DNA of 64,000 nucleotides from Modestobacter italicus (lineage in GTDB: Bacteria; Actinomycetota; Actinomycetes; Mycobacteriales; Geodermatophilaceae): NCBI RefSeq assembly GCF_000306785.1, contig NC_017955.1:3472001-3536000 (forward strand), given 5' to 3'. Shown in pieces: positions 1 to 7,714 of this stretch. Every line of letters begins with the position of its first letter. The first letter of the stretch is position 1. The translations under genes were made by a program, and so were the position numbers. The notes under the pieces were generated by a model. It made no database searches. It saw only the letters and a program-made list of their open reading frames with translations, and had not been told where the DNA came from.

Positions 1-1627
1 CGTCGAGCCGGGCGACCAGGTCGAACAGCAGGTCCAGGTCACCGCTGCCGCCGCTGCGCCGGGAGCCCATCCGGCTGGCCCGCAGCTCCGGCAGGTCGCG
101 CAGCGCGGCGTGCACCTGGTCGGCCCGGATGTGCGGGAACGCCTTGGCCACCGCGTCGACCTCCGCCGGCGGGAGCCCGAGGGCCGCCCCGACGTCGCGG
201 ATCGCGTGCCGCACCCGGTAGGTGTCCATCATCGAGATGCAGCTGACCCGGTGCGCGCCGAACCGCGCGATCACCGCGTCGTAGACCTCCATCCGCCGGG
301 CGGACTCGACGTCGATGTCGATGTCGGGCAGCTGGTGGCGCAGCGGGGAGAGGAAGCGCTCCATCAGCAGGCCGTAGCGGATCGGGTCGACGTCGGAGAT
401 GCCCAGCAGGTAGGTGACCAGGCTGCCGGCCCCCGACCCGCGGGCCGCCGCCCGCACCCGCAGCTCCTTGATCAGCGCGACCACGTCGGCGACGGTGAGG
501 AAGTAGGAGGGGTAGCCGAGCTGGTCGATGACCGCCAGCTCGTCCTCCAGCCGCTCGCGCACCGCGGCCGACGGGGTCATCGCCCGCCGGCCGAAGCCCG
601 CCTCGCAGCGCGCCCGGAGCACCCCGGAGGGGCCCATCCCGCGCTCGGCCGCCGTGGTGACCACGTCGAGCTCGGGGTAGCGGACGGTGCCGATGCCCAG
701 GTCGGCGCGGACGTCGACCGCGCACTGCTCGGCGATGCCGGCGGTGGTGGCCAGCAGCCGCCGGGCGGCGTCCCGGTCGGGGCCGGCCAGCTCCTCGGCG
801 AGGTCGGCCATCTCCTTGCCCGACTTCAGGTACCCCTCGGCCGTGCGCCGGTCGACGTGCCGCTGCCCCAGCGGCACCAGCCGGCGGCTGGCGTCCAGCA
901 CGTCGGCGGTGGGCGCGTCGAGGGCGTCGACGTAGCGGACCGCGTTGGTGAGCACCGCCGGCACCCCGGTCTCGGCGGCGAACCGCAGCAGCGCCTGGGC
1001 GCGGGACCGGTCGCCCTGGCCGCGGTGGTGCACCACCTCCAGGGCGAGCTGGCCGGGACCGAACACCGCCTGCCAGGCCGCCAACCGGGCGCGGGCCAGG
1101 TCGGCGTGGCCCTCCGCGAGCGCCCGGCCCACCGAGGACCCCGGCCCCAGCAGGGCCAGCAGCCCGGTGGCGTGCGCGGCGGCCAGCGGCAGCGAGCTGA
1201 CCGGCTCCCCGCGGGTGCCGCCCAGGTGGGTGGCGCTGGTCAGCCGGCACAGCGACGCCCAGCCGGCGCCGTCCTTGGCGAGGAAGGTGACCCGGGGCAG
1301 GCGCGGGTCGACGCTGGCGCCACCGCGGGCCGGTGCCCGGCGCCCGACCGGGTGCCGCGCCCGGTGCAGGTCGGCGGCCCGGACCCGACCCGGTTCGCCA
1401 CCGGCCACGGGGTCGACGGCGAGGTCGACCCCGAACAGCGGGCGGATCCCCGCCGCCCGGCAGGCGACGGCGAACTTCACCGCCCCGTACAGGCCGTCCC
1501 GGTCGGTCAGCGCCAGGGCGCCCATGCCGTGCTCGGCGGCCCGGGCGACGAGGTCGGCCGGGTGGTTGGCGCCGTGCCGCATCGAGTACCCGGACGCGAC
1601 GTGCAGGTGGACGAAGGGGTCGCTCAC
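1..1627 (-). CDS. dnaE2: error-prone DNA polymerase III alpha subunit (DnaE2/ImuC type), 3' part outside the window
   Basis: Translesion replicative-type polymerase that acts in SOS mutagenesis. The visible N-terminal 540 or so residues begin with a PHP domain (metal motif HLHV near residue 7) and run into the polymerase palm, where GSGAGS and PDIDIDVES are seen. That last motif matches the DnaE2 pattern (PDIDLDIES) better than DnaE1 (PDFDIDF). The GTG start at 1627 overlaps the TGA of the HEPN gene (GTGA), so translation is coupled. The neighbours (SAV_6107-type HEPN protein and DUF6504) and the LexA box upstream support an SOS cassette. The gene runs off the left edge, so the C-terminal domains and any following ImuB-like polymerase cannot be seen. 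Confidence 0.85.
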   Translation of the reverse strand, partial: MSDPFVHLHVASGYSMRHGANHPADLVARAAEHGMGALALTDRDGLYGAVKFAVACRAAGIRPLFGVDLAVDPVAGGEPGRVRAADLHRARHPVGRRAPARGGASVDPRLPRVTFLAKDGAGWASLCRLTSATHLGGTRGEPVSSLPLAAAHATGLLALLGPGSSVGRALAEGHADLARARLAAWQAVFGPGQLALEVVHHRGQGDRSRAQALLRFAAETGVPAVLTNAVRYVDALDAPTADVLDASRRLVPLGQRHVDRRTAEGYLKSGKEMADLAEELAGPDRDAARRLLATTAGIAEQCAVDVRADLGIGTVRYPELDVVTTAAERGMGPSGVLRARCEAGFGRRAMTPSAAVRERLEDELAVIDQLGYPSYFLTVADVVALIKELRVRAAARGSGAGSLVTYLLGISDVDPIRYGLLMERFLSPLRHQLPDIDIDVESARRMEVYDAVIARFGAHRVSCISMMDTYRVRHAIRDVGAALGLPPAEVDAVAKAFPHIRADQVHAALRDLPELRASRMGSRRSGGSGDLDLLFDLVARLD

Positions 1628-2136
1628 GAACCCGAGCGCCCGGCCGGACGGCGGGAGCCCGAGCCCATCGACCGGAGGCGGGCCGGGGACTGCGGGGGCA
1701 CCGCCCGGCTGATCGACGTCTCGACGACGCCGAGGAAGGTGGCGACGTCGCGGACCAGGTCGTCGGCCTCCCGCTCGGTCACCGCGGAGGAGAGCCCGGC
1801 CTCGGCCGCGGCGCGCTTGGCCGCACCGGCGGCGAAGAACGCCGCCCACTCGCCCAGCTCGGGCGCGACCTGGCCGATGAGCACCCAGGCGCTGCGCGGT
1901 CGGCGGCGCCCCGGCTCGGGCTGGGTGCGGGCAGCCAGCACCGCGGCCGCGCCGCGGAGCGCGGCCAGGTGGGCGGTGGCGTAGCGCCAGCCGGCGTCGG
2001 GGCAGGTGGCGGCCTCGGCCAGCCCGCGGTGGGCCTGACCGAGCAGCTGGGCGGCGACGGCCGGCAGCGGCGGGGGCAGCGGGAGCTGGCCCTCGACGGG
2101 CCGGTCGTCGTAGGACATGACGCGTGCGGCGCCCAT
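1624..2136 (-). CDS. SAV_6107-family HEPN domain protein
   Basis: Small helical protein of about 170 residues resembling the SAV_6107 HEPN family, which is habitually found beside DnaE2/Y-family polymerase genes in actinobacteria. Its function is unknown. HEPN folds can be RNases or nucleotide-binding helpers, but I see no clear RxxxxH RNase motif here. The ATG at 2136 overlaps the DUF6504 stop by one base (TGATG), and a second in-frame ATG at 2118 (MSYDD) is a reasonable alternative start. Its stop overlaps the dnaE start, so it is the middle gene of a tight three-gene SOS operon. Confidence 0.75.
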   Translation of the reverse strand: MGAARVMSYDDRPVEGQLPLPPPLPAVAAQLLGQAHRGLAEAATCPDAGWRYATAHLAALRGAAAVLAARTQPEPGRRRPRSAWVLIGQVAPELGEWAAFFAAGAAKRAAAEAGLSSAVTEREADDLVRDVATFLGVVETSISRAVPPQSPARLRSMGSGSRRPAGRSGS

Positions 2137-2456
2137 CAGTCGTGCGCCCGGACGAGCAGCCACTGGTTGGCCGTCGGCTCCCAGGACAGGTCGAACACCC
2201 CGGCGAAGCTCATCCGGGACCGCCCGGCCCGGACCGCCTCGACCCGCCAGACCTGCCGGGTGGCGACGAGCTCCGCCGAGGCGCCGCCGGCGGGGTCGCC
2301 CTGCCACCACGGCGCGGTCTCCACCCAGGAGTCGAGCAGCTCACCCACGACGTAGCGCGTCTGACCCCGCCAGAACTGGGCCGGCCCCGACGGCCCCTGC
2401 TCGACCTGCACCTCTTCACCGACGCGGCCTCCGGCCCCGACGAGCACCCGGCTCAT
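2136..2456 (-). CDS. DUF6504 family protein, first gene of the SOS cassette
   Basis: About 106 residues matching the DUF6504 pattern, with a C-terminal WRVEA and a WLLVRAHD ending. It is a conserved companion of actinobacterial imuB/dnaE2 operons and its role is unknown. I chose the ATG at 2456 because a GGGAG ribosome binding site lies six bases upstream. An in-frame ATG at 2471 lacks such a site. It is the promoter-proximal gene of the operon and lies about 115 bp downstream of the LexA box. Confidence 0.75.
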   Translation of the reverse strand: MSRVLVGAGGRVGEEVQVEQGPSGPAQFWRGQTRYVVGELLDSWVETAPWWQGDPAGGASAELVATRQVWRVEAVRAGRSRMSFAGVFDLSWEPTANQWLLVRAHD

Positions 2457-2571
2457 GACAGACTCCCGCACTCTCAGCCCCCACCTGCGGCACCACCACC
2501 GACCCGGCGGGGAAGCACCCGCGCACCGAGGTGCGCGGCTGACCCGGGCCGGTGGACAGCTCCACCGGTGT

Positions 2572-2587
2572 TCGAACAGGTGTTCGA
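2572..2587. promoter_or_regulatory. LexA SOS box
   Basis: TCGAACAGGTGTTCGA matches the actinobacterial/mycobacterial SOS consensus TCGAACRNRYGTTCGA at every position. It sits between the divergent DUF6504-HEPN-dnaE2 operon and the MFS gene, in an otherwise empty region of about 305 bp (2457-2761). Two copies of GTTCGAAC (2570-2577 and 2582-2589) overlap it as a 12-bp-spaced direct repeat. Confidence 0.9.
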
Positions 2588-2761
2588 ACCCCGAGAAGTA
2601 GACCGGACCGCACCGGGGGCGTCAAGCCGACACGGCCGTGCTGTGGACGTGTCGGTGCAGTCACTGCACCGACCGGAAACCCGGTTGCCCCGGGGTCCTG
2701 CCGCGCGGTCGACTGGTCCGGCCCGCCGACCGTCGGGCCCGCCCACCAGCAGGAGGAACAC

Positions 2762-4123
2762 GTGCCGGCCCTGCCGCGGGCGCTGAGCCCCCTCCGGCAC
2801 CCCGGGTACCGGTGGCTGGCCGCCGCCCTCGTCCTGTCCCTCACCTCCACCGGGCTCTACCTGCTGGCCGTGGTGTGGCAGGTGATCGAGCTCGGTGGCG
2901 GACCGGCCGCGCTGTCCCTGGTCACCACCGGCACGGCCGTCGGCATGCTGCTCACCACGCTGCTCGGCGGCGCGCTGGCCGACCGGGTGCCCCAGCGGCC
3001 GATCCTGATCGTCGTCGCGCTGATCGAGCTGACCGCGACGTCGGCGGTCGCCGGGCTGTCGCTGTCCGGGCTGCTCCAGCTGTGGCACCTGGCGGTCGCG
3101 TCGCTGCTCGTCGGGCTGGCCCAGGGGCTGTACTACCCGGCGTACTCGGCGCTGGTCCCGGCCCTGCTGCCGGCCGACGACCTGCTCGCGGCCAACGGCC
3201 TGGAGGGTTTCCTCCGGCCGCTGCTGACCCAGGCCGGCGGCCCGGCGGCGGCCGGTGCGATCGTCGCGGCCAGCTCGCCCGGGGTGGCCCTGCTCGTCAC
3301 CGCCGTGGCCGCCCTGGGCGCCGTGCTGGCCCTCCTCGGCCTGCCGCGCACCCCGCTGCGGCGCGACCTCACCGCCGAGGCCACGGCGGACGGCGGGCGG
3401 GCCCGGCACCCCGTCGTCGCGGTGCTGGTCGACGTCCGGGCCGGCTTCGCCTACATGGTCGCGACCCCGTGGTTGCTCTCGACGCTGCTGTTCGCCTCGG
3501 TGCTCGTGCTGGTGGTGATCGGTCCGCTGGAGGTGCTCACCCCCTTCGCCGTCCGCGAGCAGACCGGCGGCGGCCCGGCCGAGCACTCCCTGGTGCTGGC
3601 CGCCTTCGGCCTCGCCGGTGCGGCGGGCTCGCTCGTCGTCGCCTCCCGGCGGCTGCCGCGCCGCTACCTGACCGTGATGATCATGCTGTGGGGCGCCGGC
3701 TGCCTGCCGCTGGCGCTGTTCGGGGTGGCCACCCAGCTGTGGGTGATGGTGGTGGCCTCGGCCGTCGTCGGCGCCACCTTCCAGGGCGCCACCGTCATCT
3801 GGGGCACGCTGCTGCAGCGCCGGGTCCCGCCGGCCCTGCTCGGCCGGGTCTCCAGCCTGGACTTCTTCGTCTCGCTGGCGTTCATGCCGCTGTCGATGGC
3901 GCTGGCCGGCCCGGTGAGCGAGCAGATCGGCGTGGCCGCGACCTTCGCCCTCGCCGGCGCGGTGCCACCGGTGCTGGCCGTGCTGGCGATCGCCGCCGCC
4001 CGGCTGGGCGCCGACGAGATCGCCCACCCGCTCGACACCGCCGGCGACACCACCGACGACGGCACCAGCGACGACGGCACGGCGGCGGACGACGCCCGGC
4101 CGCTGGACGCCGACCTGCGGTGA
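2762..4123 (+). CDS. MFS transporter (EntS/MFS_3-like exporter)
   Basis: Integral membrane exporter of 453 residues with about twelve hydrophobic segments, resembling the MFS_3/enterobactin-exporter group. An ADRVPQR-type MFS motif A lies between the second and third segments. The substrate is unknown. The GTG start at 2762 is preceded by AGGAGG at 2751-2756, which fixes the start well inside the longer open frame. The C-terminus is an acidic, Asp/Thr-rich tail. It is transcribed divergently from the SOS cassette, so the LexA box could influence it too, but nothing in the protein suggests a DNA-repair role. Confidence 0.8.
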   Translation: MPALPRALSPLRHPGYRWLAAALVLSLTSTGLYLLAVVWQVIELGGGPAALSLVTTGTAVGMLLTTLLGGALADRVPQRPILIVVALIELTATSAVAGLSLSGLLQLWHLAVASLLVGLAQGLYYPAYSALVPALLPADDLLAANGLEGFLRPLLTQAGGPAAAGAIVAASSPGVALLVTAVAALGAVLALLGLPRTPLRRDLTAEATADGGRARHPVVAVLVDVRAGFAYMVATPWLLSTLLFASVLVLVVIGPLEVLTPFAVREQTGGGPAEHSLVLAAFGLAGAAGSLVVASRRLPRRYLTVMIMLWGAGCLPLALFGVATQLWVMVVASAVVGATFQGATVIWGTLLQRRVPPALLGRVSSLDFFVSLAFMPLSMALAGPVSEQIGVAATFALAGAVPPVLAVLAIAAARLGADEIAHPLDTAGDTTDDGTSDDGTAADDARPLDADLR

Positions 4124-4186
4124 GCCCGCGCACCGCCCGCCGTCCCGGGTGGCACGCCCGGCGGAGGACGGTGGGAGGATCGCCGC

Positions 4187-4720
4187 ATGACCGCAGCGGA
4201 GACCCCGCAGCACCCCCGGGTCGCCGAGGTCGCGCAGCTGCTGCGCGCGGCCGGCGCCGCCGGCGAGGTGCGCGTGCTGCCCGACAGCGCCCGGACCGCC
4301 GCGGCAGCCGCCGCCGGGCTGGGTGTCGAGGTCGGCGCGATCGCCAACAGCCTGGTGTTCGACGTCGGCGGTGAGCCCCTGCTGGTCCTCACCAGCGGCG
4401 CGCACCGGGTCGACGAGGCCCTGGTCGCCGACCTGCTCGGCGTCCCGGCGATCACCCGGGCCACCCCGGAGTTCGTCCGCCGGCACACCGGGCAGGCGAT
4501 CGGCGGGGTCGCCCCGATCGGCCACCCCGCACCGATCGGCACGCTCGTCGACGTCGAGCTCGCCCGCCACCGGCAGGTGTGGGCCGCCGCCGGGCACCCG
4601 CACACCGTCTTCCCGACCAGCTACGACGAGCTGCTGCGACTGACCGAGGGCACGCCCGCCGAGGTGGGCCCCGGCCCGGTCGAGCGCGCCCAGCCCACCG
4701 CCGAGGCGGGAGCCCGATGA
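4187..4720 (+). CDS. YbaK/EbsC-family aminoacyl-tRNA deacylase-like protein
   Basis: 177-residue protein of the INS/YbaK fold, whose characterised members hydrolyse mischarged aminoacyl-tRNA. Family features include GVEVGAIANSLVFD near residue 45, the SGAHRVDE segment and the GGVAPIGH segment. The lysine normally found in the first motif (as in KSLVF or KTLV) is replaced by Asn here, so classical trans-editing activity is not assured. A GGGAGG site lies eight bases before the ATG. The stop overlaps the ATG of the following GNAT gene. Confidence 0.8.
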   Translation: MTAAETPQHPRVAEVAQLLRAAGAAGEVRVLPDSARTAAAAAAGLGVEVGAIANSLVFDVGGEPLLVLTSGAHRVDEALVADLLGVPAITRATPEFVRRHTGQAIGGVAPIGHPAPIGTLVDVELARHRQVWAAAGHPHTVFPTSYDELLRLTEGTPAEVGPGPVERAQPTAEAGAR

Positions 4721-5295
4721 CCGACACCACCCCCGCCACCCGCGTCACCGAGCTGCCCACCCGGTGGATGCGCGACCACCTGCACGAGGCGCTGGCCATC
4801 TACGGCGCGGCGATGGGCTACGGCGAGTCGGTGGTCGCCGGCCGCTACGGCTACGCCGTCCAGCACACCGAGCGCCCGGGCTTCCGGTCCGTCGGCGGCT
4901 TCGCCGAGACCCCGCAGGGCGAGCAGCTGGTCGGCTTCGGCTACGGCTACCTGGTCGCACCGGGCCAGTGGTGGCACGACCAGGTCCGCAACGCGCTGGA
5001 CCGGCGGACGGCGAAGCAGTGGCTCCCTGGCGCCTTCGAGGTCTGCGAGCTGCACGTCCACCCCGACCACCAGAGCCGCGGCCTGGGCCGCCAGCTGCTG
5101 CACGCCCTGCTGGCCGACCTGCCGCACCCCGCCGCGCTGCTGAGCACCCCGGACACCGACACCAAGGCCTTCCGGCTCTACCACGCCGACGGCTTCGTCG
5201 ACCTGGCCCGCGGCTACCACTTCCCCGGTGACGCCCGGCCCTTCGCCATCCTGGGCGCCCGGCTGCCGCTGGCCCCGCCGGCGCCGAGGGACTGA
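4717..5295 (+). CDS. GNAT-family N-acetyltransferase
   Basis: 192-residue acetyltransferase. The acetyl-CoA-binding motif A is visible as CELHVHPDHQSRGLGRQLL near residues 108-126, followed by a C-terminal strand ending in LYHADGFVD. The substrate is unknown. The ATG at 4717 overlaps the stop of the YbaK-like gene (ATGA), giving a coupled pair. Its own stop overlaps the likely CTG start of the carotenoid flavoenzyme. It is therefore co-transcribed with both neighbours, without evidence of a role in pigment synthesis. Confidence 0.8.
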   Translation: MTDTTPATRVTELPTRWMRDHLHEALAIYGAAMGYGESVVAGRYGYAVQHTERPGFRSVGGFAETPQGEQLVGFGYGYLVAPGQWWHDQVRNALDRRTAKQWLPGAFEVCELHVHPDHQSRGLGRQLLHALLADLPHPAALLSTPDTDTKAFRLYHADGFVDLARGYHFPGDARPFAILGARLPLAPPAPRD

Positions 5296-6941
5296 TCCCG
5301 GTTCCCGACCCCCGCGACACCTCGGTCGACGCCGTCGTCATCGGCTCCGGCCACAACGGGCTCGTCGCCGCCTGCCACCTGGCCCGCGCCGGCCTGTCGG
5401 TCGAGGTGGTGGAGTCCGACCCGGTCCTCGGCGGCGCCGTCTCCACCGTCGAGCGGTGGCCCGGGGTCCGCGTCGACCGCGGCTCCAGCGCGCACGTGAT
5501 CATCCGGCACAGCGGGATCGTCGAGGAGCTCGAGCTCGACCGCTTCGGGCTCCGCTACGTCGACTGCGACCCGTGGGGGTTCGCGCCGGCACCGGTCCCC
5601 GGGGACGCCGGGCCCGACGGCCGGCCGCTGGTGTTCTCCGTCGACCTCGACGCCACCTGCGCCTCGATCGCCGCCGCCTGCGGTGACGCCGACGCCGCGG
5701 CCTACCGCCGGTTCGTCGAGGTCTGGGGGCCGCGCAGCGCCGCGGTCGTGCAGGCCTTCGGTGACCGGCCCAGCCCGGCGCGGCTGGTGCGGCACCTGTG
5801 GCCGATCGGCTCCCGGCGGCCCCGGACGCCGGGCGGGGAGATCGCCGTCGACTTCCTCGGCTCCGGCGACGCCCTGCTGGACCGCTGGTTCGGCAGCGAG
5901 CGGCTGAAGGCGGCGCTGGCCTGGTTCGGCGCCCAGTCCGGCCCGCCGATGTCCGAGCCCGGCACCGCCGCGATGGTCGGCTGGGTGGCGCTGCTGCACG
6001 ACGTCCCGCCCGGCCACCCGGTCGGCGGCTCCGGCGGGCTCACCCAGGCCCTGGCCGCCCGGCTGGCCGCCGACGGCGGCCGGGTGACCCTCGGCGACGG
6101 CGCGGCCCGGCTGCTGGTCGAGGGCCCGGACGGCGAGCGCCGGGTCACCGGCGTGCAGACGACGTCGGGCCGGCGGGTCACCGCGCCCGTGGTGGTCGCC
6201 GCCTGCCACGTGCTGGCCACCCGCGACCTGGCCGGCGACGACGCGCCCCCGGCGCTCGCCGACGCCGACCCGCCGCTGGGCAACGGCTTCGGCCTGGTGC
6301 TGCGCTGCCAGACCGACGCCCTGCCCGCCTACCCCGGCGCCGGCGACGAGGCGCTGCAGGGGCTGCAGCTGCTGTGCACCGACCGCGCGCAGCTGGCCCG
6401 CGCCCACGGCGACTTCCTCGCCGGGGAGGTGCCGCGCGAGCCGGTGCCGCTGGCCATGTCGTTCTCCGCGAGCGACCCGACCCTCGCCCCGGCCGGCCAG
6501 CACGTCGTCACCATCTGGGGCCAGTGGTACCCCTACGCCCTCGCCGACGGCGCCGACTGGGACGCCCTCGCCGAGCCGGCCGCCCGCCAGCTGATCGCCG
6601 CCGTCGACCGGTACGCCCCCGGCTTCGCCGACTCGGTGCAGCGGCTGTACGTCCAGACGCCGCTGCGGCTGGAGCAGGAGCTCTCGCTGCTGCGCGGCAA
6701 CGTCATGCACGTGGAGATGAGCCTGGCCAGCATGTTCGGCTTCCGGCCGACGCCGGCGCTGTCCGGTCACCGGGTGCCCGGGCTCGCCGGGCTCTACCTC
6801 ACCGGCGCCTCCACGCACCCCGGCGGCGGCGTCTCGGGCAACTCCGGGCGCACCGCCGCCCGGGTGGTGCTCGCCGACCGGCGTCCCGCCGCCCGGGTGC
6901 GGGCGGAGGTCGGCCGCCGCCTCCGGGCACGGCGCCGGTGA
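5292..6941 (+). CDS. CrtO/PYROXD2-type FAD-dependent carotenoid oxidoreductase
   Basis: About 549-residue flavoprotein of the phytoene desaturase superfamily. An N-terminal dinucleotide-binding motif (VVIGSGHNGLVAACHLA) is followed by a GGAVSTVE segment, and the C-terminus carries the hallmark GASTHPGGGVSGNSG. It probably desaturates or ketolates an acyclic carotenoid end, because cruF and cruG follow with GTGA overlaps. The start is unusual. No ATG, GTG or TTG lies in frame upstream of the Rossmann motif. I place the start at CTG 5292, which overlaps the GNAT stop, while a GTG start at 5406 would delete the FAD-binding motif. A sequencing frameshift remains possible. Catalytic specificity cannot be read from sequence. 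Confidence 0.7.
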   Translation: MIPVPDPRDTSVDAVVIGSGHNGLVAACHLARAGLSVEVVESDPVLGGAVSTVERWPGVRVDRGSSAHVIIRHSGIVEELELDRFGLRYVDCDPWGFAPAPVPGDAGPDGRPLVFSVDLDATCASIAAACGDADAAAYRRFVEVWGPRSAAVVQAFGDRPSPARLVRHLWPIGSRRPRTPGGEIAVDFLGSGDALLDRWFGSERLKAALAWFGAQSGPPMSEPGTAAMVGWVALLHDVPPGHPVGGSGGLTQALAARLAADGGRVTLGDGAARLLVEGPDGERRVTGVQTTSGRRVTAPVVVAACHVLATRDLAGDDAPPALADADPPLGNGFGLVLRCQTDALPAYPGAGDEALQGLQLLCTDRAQLARAHGDFLAGEVPREPVPLAMSFSASDPTLAPAGQHVVTIWGQWYPYALADGADWDALAEPAARQLIAAVDRYAPGFADSVQRLYVQTPLRLEQELSLLRGNVMHVEMSLASMFGFRPTPALSGHRVPGLAGLYLTGASTHPGGGVSGNSGRTAARVVLADRRPAARVRAEVGRRLRARRR

Positions 6942-7714
6942 CCGCGGCGCTCGCGGTGCGGCGCCCGGCCGGCCGCGGCTGGGTCCCGGTGGTGCCGGCG
7001 CTCCTGCTCGTCGGCACGGCGATCGCCTACCCGCTCACCGACGGCGCCGCCCGGGACGCGGTCAGCTGGGCGATCGTGCTGCTGGGCGCCACCGTCTCGG
7101 TGGCCCACGCCGCGGTGAGCCGGGGGCTGCGCACCGGGCTGGCGGTCCTCGGGCTGGTCGCCGTGGTGGCGGTGCTGTTCGAGGCGCTCGGCCTGGCCAC
7201 CGGGTTCCCCTACGGCGGGTACACCTACAGCGACGAGCTCGGCCCCACCCTGCTGGGCGTGCCGTTCCTGGTCCCGCTGGCCTGGCTGATGATGGCCTGG
7301 CCGAGCTGGGTGCTCGCCGCCTGGCTGGCGCCCCGCTCGCGGCCGGTGCGGGTGCTGGTCGCCGCCTACGTCTTCGCCGGCTGGGACGTCGTGCTGGACC
7401 CGCAGATGGTGCAGGCCGGGTACTGGCGCTGGGCGCACCCCTCCCCCGGCCTGCCCGGCATCGACACGGTGCCGTTGACCAACCTGGCCGGCTGGCTGCT
7501 GGCCGGGGTGGTGCTGATGACCCTGCTGGACCTGCTGGTCGGGCGCACCCGGTCCCGCACCTCCGACGCCGCGCCGCTGCTGGTGCTCGGCTGGATGACC
7601 CTCGGCGGCGCGCTCGCGCACGCCGGCTGGCTCGGGCTGCCCGGGTCGGCGGCGTGGGCGGCGGTGCTGGCCCTGCCGGTGCTGGCCGCCGTGGTCGTCC
7701 GGCTGCGCCGGTGA
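6938..7714 (+). CDS. cruF: CruF-type carotenoid 1',2'-hydratase
   Basis: 258-residue polytopic membrane protein with about seven hydrophobic segments, of the CruF (carotenoid biosynthesis protein) family. The family adds water across the terminal double bond of an acyclic carotenoid end group. Conserved-looking patches include FPYGGYTY near residue 90 and the DVVLDPQMV segment near 150. The GTG at 6938 overlaps the stop of the upstream flavoenzyme, and its own stop overlaps the start of the glycosyltransferase, as in other cruF-cruG pairs. It should act in the cytoplasmic membrane on lycopene or gamma-carotene made by the crt genes near 18-22 kb. Confidence 0.8.
   Translation: MTAALAVRRPAGRGWVPVVPALLLVGTAIAYPLTDGAARDAVSWAIVLLGATVSVAHAAVSRGLRTGLAVLGLVAVVAVLFEALGLATGFPYGGYTYSDELGPTLLGVPFLVPLAWLMMAWPSWVLAAWLAPRSRPVRVLVAAYVFAGWDVVLDPQMVQAGYWRWAHPSPGLPGIDTVPLTNLAGWLLAGVVLMTLLDLLVGRTRSRTSDAAPLLVLGWMTLGGALAHAGWLGLPGSAAWAAVLALPVLAAVVVRLRR

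Noticed and set aside
2474-4603. 709-residue minus-strand open frame over the MFS and YbaK-like genes
   Set aside because: It is antisense to genes with clear family motifs, and its composition (Gln/Arg/His/Gly runs) is that of a GC-rich shadow frame.
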